From positions 29,060,899 to 29,124,898 of the forward strand of contig JAFMSR010000008.1 in assembly GCA_022818135.1 (NCBI GenBank): 64,000 nt of DNA. Reading direction: 5' to 3'. Shown here piece by piece: positions 45,758-57,945 of the stretch; within the stretch, counting starts at the first letter, position 1; the number at the start of each line of letters is the position of its first letter. Made by a program: the position numbers and the translations under genes. The notes under the pieces were generated by a model. That model searched no databases, was not told the origin of the DNA, and worked only from the letters and a program-made list of their open reading frames with translations. The stretch comes from Saxidomus purpurata (taxonomy: Eukaryota; Mollusca; Bivalvia; Venerida; Veneridae).

Positions 45758-45887
45758 AGGTTATTGAACTTGTATGGCGAAATATTACTTGAAACGAGTT
45801 GATTTGGCGGGAACAACTCGCAAGCTCGTTGTTCCCGCCAAATCAACTCGTTCCAAGTAATATATCGCCATACAAGTTCAATAACCT
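45758..45887. repeat. Near-perfect 130-bp hairpin
   Basis: Arms of about 62 bp (AGGTTATTGAACTTGTATGG and onward) pair almost perfectly with a loop of about 5 nt at GCAAG. The stem apex GGCGGGAACAACTCG resembles the apex of the hairpin at 38969-39072. Fold-back MITE is the simplest reading. Confidence 0.85.
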
Positions 45888-46310
45888 ATAATATAGGGCC
45901 TTTGTTCTACATTATTTTTTTTAATGATTTTAAATATAAATGCCAGCTTTTGTTATAAAGACTAGATCTTAAAAACATGTGTCTTAAATACTATCATAAT
46001 ATTCTGTAATAAAATACATTTTGTAACAAAAGTTTCAACCTAACATCCTCGTATATGATGTAATTTGACATGATTTAAGTTATAGAAGTGAAGTTCTAGA
46101 TTGGAAAAGTTTGTAACAAACAAAGTCTAAATCTTGTTATAAGAAACTTATTCCTTAAGAAAATACTTAAATTGAATAGATCGAGATCATTCTACAAAGG
46201 TCGAATTATAAATACATTTTCTGTCTTTATGTCGTGCATGACTTTCAACGCTTGGGCCGTTTCACGCAGTTGCTACTCTAGAATTTTGAAACGTTCGTCA
46301 TACAGTCACA

Positions 46311-46449
46311 TGAAGTTCGGACCCGAAAAGTTATTTTTATAAAACACCCCGGGCCGACCATAAAAAAACCATATATAATTCGTATTATGTATGCTTGATA
46401 GTCGCGCCGGGGTGTTTTATAAGAATGACTTTCCAGGGCCCAAACTTCA
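46311..46449. repeat. Fold-back hairpin with ATAAAACACCCCGG arms
   Basis: Arms 46311-46352 and 46407-46449 (TGAAGTTCGGACCCGAAAAG and onward, ending TTATAAAACACCCCGG) pair imperfectly around 54 bp. Lies inside the TTAA element near its right end. Confidence 0.75.
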
Positions 46450-47118
46450 TTCGACTGCGGTTTTTCCCTATTGTCTTAGTCACTGACTTTTTATATTCGA
46501 GTCCCAATGTTACTGGTGTAGGCTTATTCTCTCACTCCATTTGTTGCTGCATCCACCCAGAACACACCAGGCGCCTCCCATCTACAAAAATAATGTAAAT
46601 AGTAGGTTAATCGTGTTTTTACACGGAGTTTTGTGTGCTCGTTTACTATAATCAATGTAACAGATCTTTGTCGAGTCCTGCAAGTGACGTTACACGGAAA
46701 CTTTTCCGATATTTTACGGAAGTCGCCGAGGATCGTAATATTTGCGTTTCGGTGAAATACCGCCCAATTTGTATTGGTGATTTATGTCCCAATAAACACG
46801 TTTCTTGTCGAAAAGTTCCTCCCAACTGGGTTCAGTACACTTAATTAACAAATGGCTTACAAAATATTAACAGGTGAAATTTTCAATCAATGGGACCTTT
46901 AATCTAGAAATTGATATTTGCTATTTCTTATGACTATTGCATAGAATGTTATTTGTTATTTGTTAGGTCGGTCAAAAGCTGTACATATCTTATGTTTTCT
47001 GTGTTATATGACTTACCGACAATAAATAAACTTTGCATTGCATTGTATTGTATTGTATAATGTTATGCGGCGTACATGCGCCTGCAGAGAATATACTACG
47101 GGATGTACCCATAGGAGC

Positions 47119-47380
47119 TCAAGGTCAGGATTATGCTTTTCCCGGCTTTGTTTTGTCTTTTTACATTTAACTAAGAACCAATTTAAGCTAACAAAATATG
47201 ATGTTATTTTCCCCGGATCTTATTTTTCATATTTTACCACTGAACTAATCTACCCGACACTTCAGTGGTAAAATATGAAAGTTAAGATCCGGGAAAATAA
47301 GATCATCGTTTGTTAGCTTGGTTCATAATAAATGTAAAAAGACAAAACAAAGCCGGAAAAACACAATCACGACCATGAGG
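47119..47380. mobile_element. Fold-back MITE, arms about 115 bp
   Basis: Arms 47119-47244 and 47261-47380 pair through CCGGCTTTGTTTTGTCTTTT, TGTTATTTTCCCCGGATCTT and ATATTTTACCACTGAA with a 16-nt loop. The plus-strand ORF here is an artefact of the arms. Confidence 0.85.
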
Positions 47381-48040
47381 ATTGATTAGCCGGAAAGTGT
47401 ACTTATGGTTATCTCCCCTTTTCATTGTTACACCATTTGTATAGTCTCAATAATAAGACTTCAAACGCAGACCCATTTTACATACGGACATTTTATAGTT
47501 ATCTGCGCTTTTCTGAGGCTGGATAGCGCCTAGCAAAAATTATAACGATATTCACCCGTTGAGTACAATTATTTGGACTAACCATTTGTACTGCGAATGG
47601 GTTTTCTCATATGAGTATGGTCAACTGACACAACAACAAGACCAATTTTAGTTATGGGAGCCAGTACTAGAGATTAATTTCTTTATAAAATGTTGCATGG
47701 CAATATATCATGAAGGTTGTCAACCGCTCCCGAGAGAAGGTTCGAACAGAGGAGTGAAGTCTAGGTCCCCAGCAGGGGTTTGACTATATGGAAGATAGAT
47801 AGAGGACCCCATGACGTTAGATTTCGATGTATAAATCATAACATGATGTATAAAATTATGTTGCATTCATTAACTCAGAAATGATTTTAACTAAGGTGAA
47901 TGGTTATAAATAAACAAGGCTAAGTGTTTTGTTATTTTTCATACATATAATCTATGTAGACGCACATATTCCGGGATATTTGAGAGACACTTTGATATTT
48001 ATCATGATTCTCTATGTTGCATACTTAACTTTAATTTCAG

Positions 48041-49231
48041 GTTAATACAGAATTCCTGAAAGAAGATTTCTTTATCGGCAATGTTCGGGTTGGAGAAGAA
48101 CGTCATCTTTTGTTTGTCACACCTGACCAACTGAAACTTCTGCAGCAGGCCAAGAGATGGTACTTGGATGGGACATTTCGCAAACTGGGCAGTTGTTTTC
48201 CATTCACACATTCTTGAGGCAAGTGCCGCTTCTTTATGTTTTAATGTCTAAGAGAAGAAAGCAGGATTACATTGCTGTAAGTACAAAGAAACCAAAAATA
48301 ACCACACCAAACTTTAAAAATAATGCTGAAAAATCTATCAAGACATTTAAGTCAACAATATAAGATGTCTTGTCAATGTCGCTAATACTGATGATGAATA
48401 AAATAATGTACATTGTTAATTGATCCCTAAAACTGTTTATTTAAACTCTCTCCAATTAAAAGTTATTCACCTTATCAGAAATACGTATCTTAATAACTGT
48501 ATTCTAGGCCGAAATTCATTGTATTATTTGTCTTCAATCTTTCTTTCTCGCAATGCTTTATTTGTAGATATTCAAGAAAATCCTGGATATGTTTGAAGAA
48601 GCCCCGTTGGTTGAAGGATTCGTTATGGATTTCGAAGCTGGTATGTATTATACCAATACATGTATTCAAGTCTGTCAGTTCAACTGTCCATGTATGCGTC
48701 CGCAACATTTCTACAATTATCTGTATCTCCAACATGTATAAACTGCTTATTTATCTAGCTGATCATAAGAAACAGACTACATATACGTTGTTGGTCTATT
48801 AAACACGAGGATCTAATCGCTGTTTTAATACATATTTGTCTTCCATGTACCATAACAACATGCGTTTCATTTATTTTTAGGTTTGTGGATGGCACTTAGA
48901 GACATCTTTCCTGGTACACAGTTGAAGGGATGCGGTTTTCATTGGGCCCAGGCCATACTGAGAAAGGTTCAGGATGTGGAACTGAAGGCCACATACAAGT
49001 GTCGCGAGGGTGCCCACATCCTGATCAAGAAACTTCTTGCCCTGCCATTTCTTTCAGGCGCACACATCAGAAGGGCGTTTGATCCTTTGAGTGAGAAAGG
49101 TGACTTGAGCTCAGACCCAATGAAGACTCTCTTCCAGTATGTTGAAGACCAGTGGATGGAGAGTTCATTGTGGTCTGAGAAAGAGTGGTCCGTCTACCGC
49201 CAGTCCATCAGGACTAACAACGACGTCGAAG
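48041..49231 (+). pseudogene. MULE-transposase-domain protein, 3 exons, broken and partial
   Basis: Exons 48041-48276, 48568-48640 and 48881-49231 have good sites (TTTAATTTCAG; GCT|GTAAGT; TTTATTTGTAG; CTG|GTATGT; TTTATTTTTAG; GAAG|GTATTA) and compatible phases. Motifs of the MULE domain appear in order: FLKEDFF, RHLLFVTPDQLKLL, WYLDGTFRKL, GQLFSIHTF, PLLYVLMSKRRKQDYIA, VMDFEAGLWMALRDIFPG, GCGFHWAQAILRKVQ and TNNDVEG. DGTF and DFE carry two expected acidic catalytic residues. Exon 1 has a frame change between DGTFRKL and GQLFSIH plus missing residues near TFLRQVPLL. The expected WHxRL continuation after NNDVEG is not found before a LINE fragment at 49440. Domesticated MULE proteins exist in metazoans; this copy looks inactive. 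Confidence 0.8.
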
Positions 49232-49439
49232 GTATTAAACACTGTAAATTACATGTAAACGTATACAATAAACTAGTAACATATTAATTTTTACAAAGTT
49301 GGACAACAATAAGTCTGAGGCTGTCACGTATAGGCGAAGTAGCCCGAGAAAAATTGCATTGTATCTTTGTATTTGCTGCATATCAGAAGAACTTGTTTTA
49401 TATTGTTGCATAAGTTTTCTCAACGGTTACATGCTACAA

Positions 49440-49790
49440 TTACACCCGGACAGCCAGTGTGACAAACATGTTACAGTCCTTAAACCTGTTTCAACTCCAT
49501 CTCCGAAGTATCAATAGCAGGCTTTCGCTTATGTACAAAATAATAAACAATTTGGTTGCTATCCCTAAAGAAGATTACTTAACCCCACCCTCTCGTCAAT
49601 CTAGAGATAGCCATCCACTATGCTACAAATTAATCTCAGCAACCACTGACTACAATAAATTTTCCTTTTTACCCAGAACAATATACTTCTAGAACAGGCT
49701 TCTGCCAGAAATTTCATCCCTCCCGACACCAGAGCAATTCAGTGCAGCCATTGCCTGCATTGATCATGCCTCGCCCTAGTCTGAACGCTA
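49440..49790 (+). pseudogene. LINE 3'-end fragment
   Basis: The frame from 49499 reads LRSINSRLSLMYKIINNLVA, then YLTPPSRQSRDSHPLCY and TTDYNKFSFLPRTI, the conserved C-terminal region of CR1/Jockey-like reverse transcriptases (LTMLYKI..LV.IP......R..R.SH....TDY.K.SFFPRT). In-frame stops follow. The truncation point directly abuts the MULE gene's last visible exon. Confidence 0.75.
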
Positions 49791-49851
49791 ACCTAGCCCT
49801 TGTTTATACCTTATAATCATACCTAATTTTCCAATATTTATTACTTTACTA

Positions 49852-50520
49852 CACAAAGTGCCAGAGTGAGCTATTAGGATCACATTCCGTCTGTCGTCCG
49901 TCCATCTGGCCGTCCGTCATTTCCTTCAAATCTCCTCTGAAACAATTGGGCCAATGTTGATAAAACTTTGCAGGGATGTTCCTTGCATCAAACTCTATCA
50001 AAGTTGTTCAAAGAATTCCATTCCATGCAGAACTCTGGTTGCTATGGCAACAAATAGGAAAAACTTTAAAAATCTTCTTCTCTGAAACCACAAGGCCTAG
50101 AGCTTAGATATTTGGCATGTAGCATTGTCTAGTGGACCTCTACCAAGATTGTTCAAATTATGACCCTCCGGGTCAAAATTCATCCTGCGTGAGTGGTCAC
50201 TTAGTTTTACATAGGCTTATGTAGGAAAAACTTTAAACATTTTTCTTTTCTGAAACGACTGGGCCTAGAGCTTAGATATTTAGCATGTAGCATGGCCTAG
50301 TAGACCTCTTTATAGTTTGTTCAAATTACACCCCTGGGTCAATATTGGCCAGGCCCAGGAGGTCACTTATTTTACAAAGACGTATATAGAAAAACCTATT
50401 TGGTATGTCTTCCACCTACTTCAGTCAACTCATGCCCTTCGGGTCAGAATCGATCACACCCATCAGGCATGTGGACTTTTATTCAGGTGAGCGATATAGG
50501 GCCATCATGGCCCTCTTGTT
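49852..50520 (+). mobile_element. Full-length GTGAGC-terminus element (HINE-like), copy 1
   Basis: Starts ACAAAGTGCCAGAGTGAGCT, has a CGTCTGTCGTCCGTCCATC microsatellite-like segment, then two or three diverged units with CTCTGAAACCACAAGGCCTA, GAGCTTAGATATTTGGCATG and GACCTCTACCAAGATTGTTC, and ends GGTGAGCGATATAGGGCC. The last bases are the hairpin AGGGCCATCATGGCCCT followed by CTTGTT. No ORF. The 3' hairpin, repeated core and lack of TIR/TSD fit a non-autonomous rolling-circle element (inference). Confidence 0.7.
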
Positions 50521-53120
50521 ATTGTATTTCTTTTAAACCCATCTTATATTTGTTTTCTCTACTATCAGTTTCATGGCTTGACATGCAAATAGTTTAGTGA
50601 ATAGTCCCAGTAAAGGGTTTGACATATAACTGGCTGATAGATAGATAGAATACTATAAAATCACAGCAATGGTATTGTATGGAAGATTATTCATGTAAAA
50701 ATTACAACATGCTTACTTCCAAATGCTTTATGGAAAATGACATATGTGTATGCATGTATTTAAACCTTTCTATGTAACCTTATTGCATTTCTGTTAGACA
50801 GTTTTAAATGAAAGGTGTGTAGTGCTAAATGTTATGTGCTTACTGGACATTGATATGCCAGTATATTAAGACCAAGGTGCTTACTAGCAAATGATACATT
50901 ACAAATGAGAAGTGCAAGCATATATGTATGTATATGCAGATAGCCTTGTCTCATTTCTGCTGGAAATTTGTTAATGAGAAGTGTATAGTGCTAAATGCTA
51001 TGTGCTTACTACCAAATGATGAATTACAAATAAGAAGTACAGGTATATATGTTTATAAAATGTGTACGTTAATGGCAATTGATTGCTGTTATTAATGTGA
51101 CTCATACATAAAGCTAAGAGTTAAATACACAATTTATTTGCAAGTACAATATTGCTATTTTCAATGCACTCGTCGATAACAAGTTGCTACAAAGCAGTAA
51201 GCATTACGCACTAAACACATATATAAATTATCGAAGCTGGGAACCAAAATACAGTTTTACATTTTGACAACATTTTGTCTACGTAATGCAAATTTGATGA
51301 GCCGATCCCCAATACCTCAGCGGTGTTTGTTTTGAAAGTATTTCTTACGCGTATATATGTGCTAAATTATTGTTTTGATATTCGGATAGGTCTGTGTATT
51401 TCGGCATGGATCTATATACACATGGATTAGCAACTTATAAAAATCAATAAAACGATACCTGGTAAGAAGTTATTCATAATGCATTGCGCACACTCGGCCA
51501 CAGCTCTTAAAAGGCCTTCTTGTTAGACATTACTTAAATAAAGAAGGGGGAAATGCGATATTTGATTGACACAATTATTGCCTTATATCTTTTTTTAAGA
51601 TACATCTTTTTATACAAATCTATTTACATATCTGACAATAGTTATATAAGGTGTCCATTGTGTTAAAATCTATCAGAATAGCATTTCTTTTTCATTTTTT
51701 GGTGACAAATGCCTGTATAATTACAAATTTCAAACAAATAAAATCGATGAAAGTTTCATATGACGAAAATTGAAACTGATTTAAAGTGACATTCTGCGCA
51801 TCTTACTGCACATAGTGTATTTTTGGTGACAGTTTTTTAAAAGCAATTTTCGGTTGATGTGCATTTAAATGTGTTAAACTAATGATAATGCCACATTGAT
51901 ATTTGAAGTTGGTGCTTTAGAAATTAAAAAATTGGACTAATAAAATAATAATTCCTTTCTTGGCAGTGATCTCCCTTGTGTTATTAGTGTTGCTGCCGGT
52001 AGATATTTCAGCAGTGGAAGGGAAGCAACTCCAGCATGCATTTGCTTATTTCTTAAATTGATTCTCCTAGTCAAAATAGGAAAAGTAATATTTGGAAAGT
52101 TATTATTTCGTACTGGTAGCTGGAAAAGTTTGTTGTATTGGGTTAAACGTTATTATTTCCTCTACCCTTTTCACACACACCTATTTCAGCTGGAATTTTA
52201 CTTGAAAAAAAATGTGCATAATTCCACTTTAAATACGGCAACAATTACAGAAAGAAAGGAAAGTGCAATTCATTGAGCAAAACTATTGCGAAAAACACAA
52301 TTAAATCTGGTTTCTTTTAAGCAAATTTCCTTTATTCATTTCAATATGGTAACAGTCGGTCGCAATTCAGATATTCAGTTACCACGTATATATTCCTTGG
52401 ATGCAAAATCTCTCCAAAGTCTTGTAGCTCAAGCCAAAATTGAATTGAGTACGAAAATACGAGAGTTGCCAATCCTTATTTATATAGGTCTGTGATTTTG
52501 GACAAAATAGTTAATGATTCCTACATTTTTCTTTTTTTCAGTTTGACATAGATTGTAGATTATACATAAATTGTTGAAAGACACAAATAAAGATCAATCT
52601 CCAGTCCTGCCTTTGGGTTACTCATACCATATATATGGCAGGATGCGACATATACAGTTTGTATAATGCTGCCGTTACAATGTATATCCTCATTGTAGGT
52701 AAGTCGTGTTTTACATTTATAAGGGCTTAATTGCTTTGGACACTGACTTGCAATTCTGTGGATCAGAATAAATATCATTACGAGAACAGACAAACATTCT
52801 CTGTATCAACTACGGACAGACGCTACCACGATTTGTCAAGCATTACTAACTATTATATGTTCAGAAATATTCAACTATTATGTAGGCATTTTCATCATCA
52901 TTAATTAGATTTCCTCTTCTGAAGGGCGTTTGAGATAGAATGTTTATACAGACAAGTCTGTAGGTTGGGAAAAAAGAGAAAAAAACTCACATGGTATTTT
53001 TTCTTGTCTTCTCTTGCTTCAAAGTTCAAATTTGGTGGTTAAAATGAAGCATCTAAGCAGTTCTAAGTCACTATCCGATGTAGCAGTCACATTTCCAAGC
53101 AACATCACCAAGGTTATGAA

Positions 53121-54153
53121 AATACAGTGCCAGGGTGAACTATTGTGACTGCTTGATGTCTACTGTCATCTTTTGTTGTCAACAATTGCTTCAAACGGCA
53201 TCTCTAAAACAATGTTGACATATGCCTTGAATATTTAATATCTAAGTTGTTTCTTCAAGAAAAATAGCTGCTAGAAAGCCTTTCTTTGTTTCTATGTTTG
53301 TAATATGTACTTCTCGATTTAAAAAGCAAAGTTAGGAATGTTTTTGGTACAAATAAAGGTCATTTCTGTCAGAGAGACATCTTTCTTGATAAAATGAGAA
53401 CTTCTTGTAAATGTGATCCTGGGACATTAATGAAACATGGCAGCTATATTCCTTGGATGAAACTCTACCAAAAGTAGTAAAAAAAATTTGATCAATGCAG
53501 AAGGAAAAATTCTGAAGACATTCTCTGAAGCTAAAGATTAGAATTTAATTTGGCACAAATGATCACCTAATGGCTTTCTTACAAAATTGCTAAAATGAAG
53601 TTGATTAAAAGAAATGGGGTAGAACTGTTTACTCTATAATAATCTATATAGAAACTTAAAACATCTTCTTTGAAACTACAGGTCAGAATTGAATTTTATA
53701 TACCAAATATGATCACTTTAAGATCACTTATAGATTCCCTATCAAATTTGCTAAAATGAAGTGGATCCCTTGAAAAAATGAGGCACCCAATGGTGTTGTG
53801 CTGTTTTCTCTATGTAATCTTTATAGAAAATTAAAAGATCATCATTCTTCTCTCGAACTAGTGGTCAGAATTTAATTTTATTGGACTAAATTATCATCTT
53901 AGGAGCCTGTATCAGATTTGCTCATATAAAACGATGCCTCGAAAATTTAAACCCTAATTGGGTTGGGGCTGATTTCCCTATAATATAATATGTTTTTATA
54001 TATATATATACCGTATATAAATCCAAACTTGAAAAATATTTGTGTCTTAGGATATGTATAGACAGTCTTGCGCATAGTTAGATCTTTATATCATAGGTTG
54101 CAGATGTTCTCTGTTGACTCAAGTGAGCAATATAGGGCCAATGACCCTCTTGC
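53121..54153 (+). mobile_element. GTGAGC-terminus element (HINE-like), copy 2, diverged
   Basis: Starts AATACAGTGCCAGGGTGAAC (like 49852) and ends AAGTGAGCAATATAGGGCCA then ATGACCCTCTTG. The interior holds three or four units of about 190 bp with GGTCAGAATTTAATTTTA and GATCACCTAATGGCTTTC-like phrases. More decayed than copy 1. Confidence 0.65.
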
Positions 54154-55184
54154 ATTTAAACAATATACCAACTAGTTCTATTATATTGTACTGTACAGTA
54201 TTACTATATGATACTACAGTTAACAACAACAGTACAGTTCACAGCAGTAGTATAGGCCTGATCATGATCTGCACCCTCATCAGGGTCAAGGTTTTGCGAG
54301 TACATGACTGTAGTATGTTCAGTTTATCTTTTCAGCAATGTGTGAAATACCCAATGTATGCAAGTGTACAGATTTAAGACAGCAAAATGGATTATGTATG
54401 ATTGCCCAGGGGTAAAATCCCTGTCATTGATATGATGGTTACAGTACAAGCTATAATATGGATTGAATATAATAGTGGTGATATTAAAGGATTAAGACTT
54501 ACTTGGTCTCTGGGGGTGAAGTGAGATATATTCTCTAGTAATTGTTGACTTCTAACAGTAATCTTTAAAAGTGACAAAAAGAGTAAACACCTGAACACTG
54601 AATTGGAAAAAAATTCATTCTTTATGCAGACATAGAGTGTGATAGAAGATGTTAGAAAACCACTGATTTACCTGTTAGAGCTGAAGACCCAAATGTGGAC
54701 CAAAGGTAAATATGTGCTTCATTTATAAATATTATAGGAAACTTAATGTCAGCATTAGAGTCTGTTGTTCAATGTTTGTAAATGTTGTTCACTGATTCAT
54801 TATTCTTTTTGTGAAAGTCATCATTGTTATTCAGTTATTAGCTTAGATATTTGGCATGTAACATTGCCTTGTGGACTTGTGCAAAAATTTCATCATAATT
54901 ACAGTTTCTCCTTACATTAACAGATTTGTATCCATCAACCAAGCTGTCGTTACTTATAAAAACTTTTTATGAAAGTCATTTTCTAAAAAATATGTCTACA
55001 AGATAGGATGACTATGTAAAGATCAATTTGGTCTTACCATTTTTGACACAGGTTTATACAAAGTTTTCTGTTAAGGTAGAATTTTCATTTAAGGACCATT
55101 TTAATCAGTTTATTGTTGTGCAAAACATCAATATAATGCAGTTACTGACCTAAAGACTAAATCAAGCTAATTGGTTTTGATAAA

Positions 55185-55290
55185 AAAGGATGGTTGATAA
55201 ATGGAACAAATTACCAGATGAAGTAATAACTGCACCCTCAATTAGCGCCTTTAAAAACAGAACAGAACAAGAAATGGGAGGGAGGACAAG
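55185..55290 (+). pseudogene. LINE 3'-terminal coding fragment
   Basis: Reads MVDKWNKLPDEVITAPSISA then FKNRTEQEMGGRTR and a stop, the usual C-terminal motif of several non-LTR retrotransposons (WN.LP..VV.A.S...FK.RLD). Upstream sequence is not recognisable. Confidence 0.6.
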
Positions 55291-55760
55291 ATAAATGTTA
55301 TCCCAGTTGCTTAGCATTACAAAATGACCAGTAGGGTGTAAATTGAAAAAAAACTGATTTTTTATCATTGTCTTAATAGTAGATTTTGTGTTTTTAATCT
55401 TCATTATGACATGCAGATGTAAATAAAAATGAAATGTTAATTTTAACTCAAATCAAAACAAATATGCACAACTTAATCAATTTAGATTAGGGAAACAATA
55501 TTCAAAATTGCCTAAGAAACACAATAAAATTATTGTTTATATTGGTTTGACCATATTTGGCAAAAAAACTATATGAAATATGATAAAAACACTTAATATG
55601 ATGGTAGACATTTCATTAATTTTAAGGACTGTTAAGGCCAAACATTACAAAACATTAGACAACACCAGTACTGGCTTTTGTGTACATGAGCCTTAATTGA
55701 CATGAGTTTACAAATCATCAAAAAAAAATCATCTTTTTCTTTGATTAGCAACTGATTTTT

Positions 55761-57596
55761 AGCTGGACTTTCCAAGGAAAAGGGGAGCTATCCTACTTGT
55801 CTTGTGTTGGCGTCACACCCTAGTTAAGTTTTTCATACCACCCAACTTTATTCTAAAACAATTAGAGGTACTGCTTTGAAACTTACCATACTTGTTCACC
55901 ATGATAATGTCCATCAACAGACAAGAGAACATAAATCTGTTAAGGTTTTTGTCAGAATTATGGCCCTTTTTACTTAGAAAGTGCATTGAGCATGGTGGTA
56001 ATGGTTAAGTTTTCACACCACGTCACTGTTGCCATCATTACAGTAACTACCATCCACAGGCAAGAGAACATAGCTCTGTGAAGGTTTTTGTAAAAATTAT
56101 GGCACTTTTTTGACTAGTAGGAAATACATTGAATATGGGTAAAATCCACTTACTGATCTATTCCCTTGAGATATTGCTTTGAAACATGGAGTACATGTTT
56201 GCATCATTACCCCATCTGTTGGTAAGAGAAGGTAACTCTGTCAAGGATTTTTATGCCCCCGAAGGGTGGCATATTAAAATCGCACCGTGAACCGTCTGTC
56301 AGTCTGTCCGTCCGTCCGGCTGGAAATCTGATCTGTCCGCATGGTCTTACATAGTCGATTTTGATGTCATTTGTCATGCATTGAATGATATTAAAATAAC
56401 ATGGCAAACATGTCAAGCACATCAAGACAAAGTGTGCGTGCAAAACCCACATCCCACCTCAAGGTGAAGGTAAACTTGGAGTATGAAGGTTAAAAATTGC
56501 TCTATATATACACACATTGGGTCCGGACTGTAACTTGGTTTGACCATTGAAGGATTTTAAAATAACTAGGCAAACATGTCTAAAACACTCAAGATGACGT
56601 GTCGCGTGCAAGACCCATGTCCCTAGCTCTAAGGTCTATTAAGGTCATACTTAGAGTTTGAAGGTAATGGACAACTTCATACTAGCTTATATGCACACAT
56701 TCGAGCGGACCTGTAACTTTGTCATGCATTGACAGGATTTTAAAATTACTTGGCAAAAAAATCTTTTTCATCATGAGCAACGATTGTAGCGTGCAAGACC
56801 GATGTCCCTAGCTCAAAGGTCAAGGTCATACTTAGACTTTGAAGGTAATGGATTCCTCTAGTATAAGCATATATGCACACAACTTGTTGTAAGACAATTG
56901 GTCATGCCTTGAAGGATTTTAAAATAATTGTTGCACAAATGTCTAGCACATCAAGACGACGCTGTCTGTCAGGTTTTTGACCCACATCCCTAGCACAAAG
57001 GTCAAGGTCACACTTAGAGTTTATAGGTAATGGAATCCTATATACATGCAAACATTTGTGTCCAGACTATAACTTTATTATGCTTTGAAGGATTTTAAAA
57101 TAACTGTGCACAAATTTCTAGCACATCAAGCGGAGTGTCGAGGCAAGACCCAAGTCCCTGCCTCAAAGGTCAAGGTCACACTTAGTATTTTAAAGTAATG
57201 GAAATACTGTATGCATGATTACTCTGTCAAGCATGGAAGGATTTTAAAATTACATAGCACATTTATTGAGCACATGGAGAGGACACAGACTGTGAGGCAC
57301 CTCTTTCGGGGGCATTCGTCACTTGGGAGGGACAGCTCTTGTTTTAAAAACATTAAGGCCATTTATCGATTTAGAAACTCAGTTTAGTTTTTGTACCAGT
57401 CCACTTTTTGACTGAACTGTTTGAGATATTACCTTGAAAGTTTGAATACTTTTACCATCATGATCCCCAAATTTAGTCAGGAGAAGGTAAGTCTGTCAAA
57501 GATTTCATTTGAATTATGGCCCTTTTGGATTTAGAAACTCAGTTAAATTTTCACTAAAAAAAGTCAAGCACGCTGTCCTACTGACAGCTCTTGTTT
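55761..57596 (+). mobile_element. Repeat element opening AGCTGGACTTTCC, carrying a nested insert
   Basis: Starts AGCTGGACTTTCCAAGGAAA then GGGGAGCTATCCTACTTGTC and ends with the hairpin GCTGTCCTACTGACAGC followed by TCTTGTT. Internal units share AGAGAACATA(A/G)(A/C)TCTGT, AAGGTTTTTGT and ATTATGGCCCTTTT phrases. A pearl/HINE-like element (56246-57345) is inserted in it. Non-coding. Confidence 0.65.
56246..57345 (+). mobile_element. Tandem-repeat-cored element (pearl/HINE-like), copy 2
   Basis: Same start (TTTTATGCCCCCGAAGGG) and end (CTCTTTCGGGGGCATTCGTC then GACAGCTCTTGTT) as 21510-22757. It has about five diverged units of 170-185 bp with many small indels, so this copy is older or less homogenised than copy 1. 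It interrupts the element 55761-57596 at a T-rich site, which fixes the insertion order. Confidence 0.8.
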
Positions 57597-57842
57597 GAAT
57601 TATTTTCTGAAGCTTTCATTTATGCATTTTTGTACACATTTAATAAAACCAAATGCATAAACTCTTATAAAGGTCACAGCTCTACTGAAACAAACATTTT
57701 TATAGGCATTTGAAGATTTTTGCAACTTTCAGTTACATCATGTGAACAATTACCAGGTTTCACATAATGTTCTCTGAACTTATGTTTCTTTTATTTCTAT
57801 TTTCAGGTGAAACAAAACTGGTATTTTCTGGTAATTACTTAC

Positions 57843-57945
57843 CAGCGTACAGGGTGGTCTTGAGTGAATAGTTTTCTTGCCATTGACCAGGGTCTTGATC
57901 GTCTTGACATCATTGCAGTCACAGGGGACATGCACGCTGCAGGTG
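57843..57945 (-). CDS. Candidate minus-strand Cys-rich exon
   Basis: Before a strong donor (CTG|GTAAGT) the frame reads VHVPCDCNDVKTIKTLVNGK and on to SRPPCTL, phase 0 at the donor. The only nearby acceptor (CACCTGCAG) has a weak pyrimidine tract; upstream in frame are CNTC and then a stop. The region is open in other frames too, and a strong plus-strand acceptor (CTATTTTCAG at 57805) faces it, so strand is uncertain. Confidence 0.3.

Larger units (their letters stand above)
43662..46898. mobile_element. 3.2-kb element with TTAA target duplication
   Basis: The left end AGGTCCCATTGGTTGAAA and the right end (inverse AGGTCCCATTGATTGAAA) match, each flanked outward by TTAA (43658-43661, 46899-46902). 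Both arms also carry CTGCAAGTGACGT in opposite orientation (43875 and 46679). TTAA plus an AGG start suggests a piggyBac or Kolobok relative. No transposase frame survives; the ORFs at 46635-46844 and 43707-43949 lie in the arms. It holds at least two nested hairpins. Confidence 0.65.

Noticed and set aside
47038..47271. 77-codon ORF with several Cys
   Set aside because: Most of it is the left arm of the fold-back at 47119-47380.
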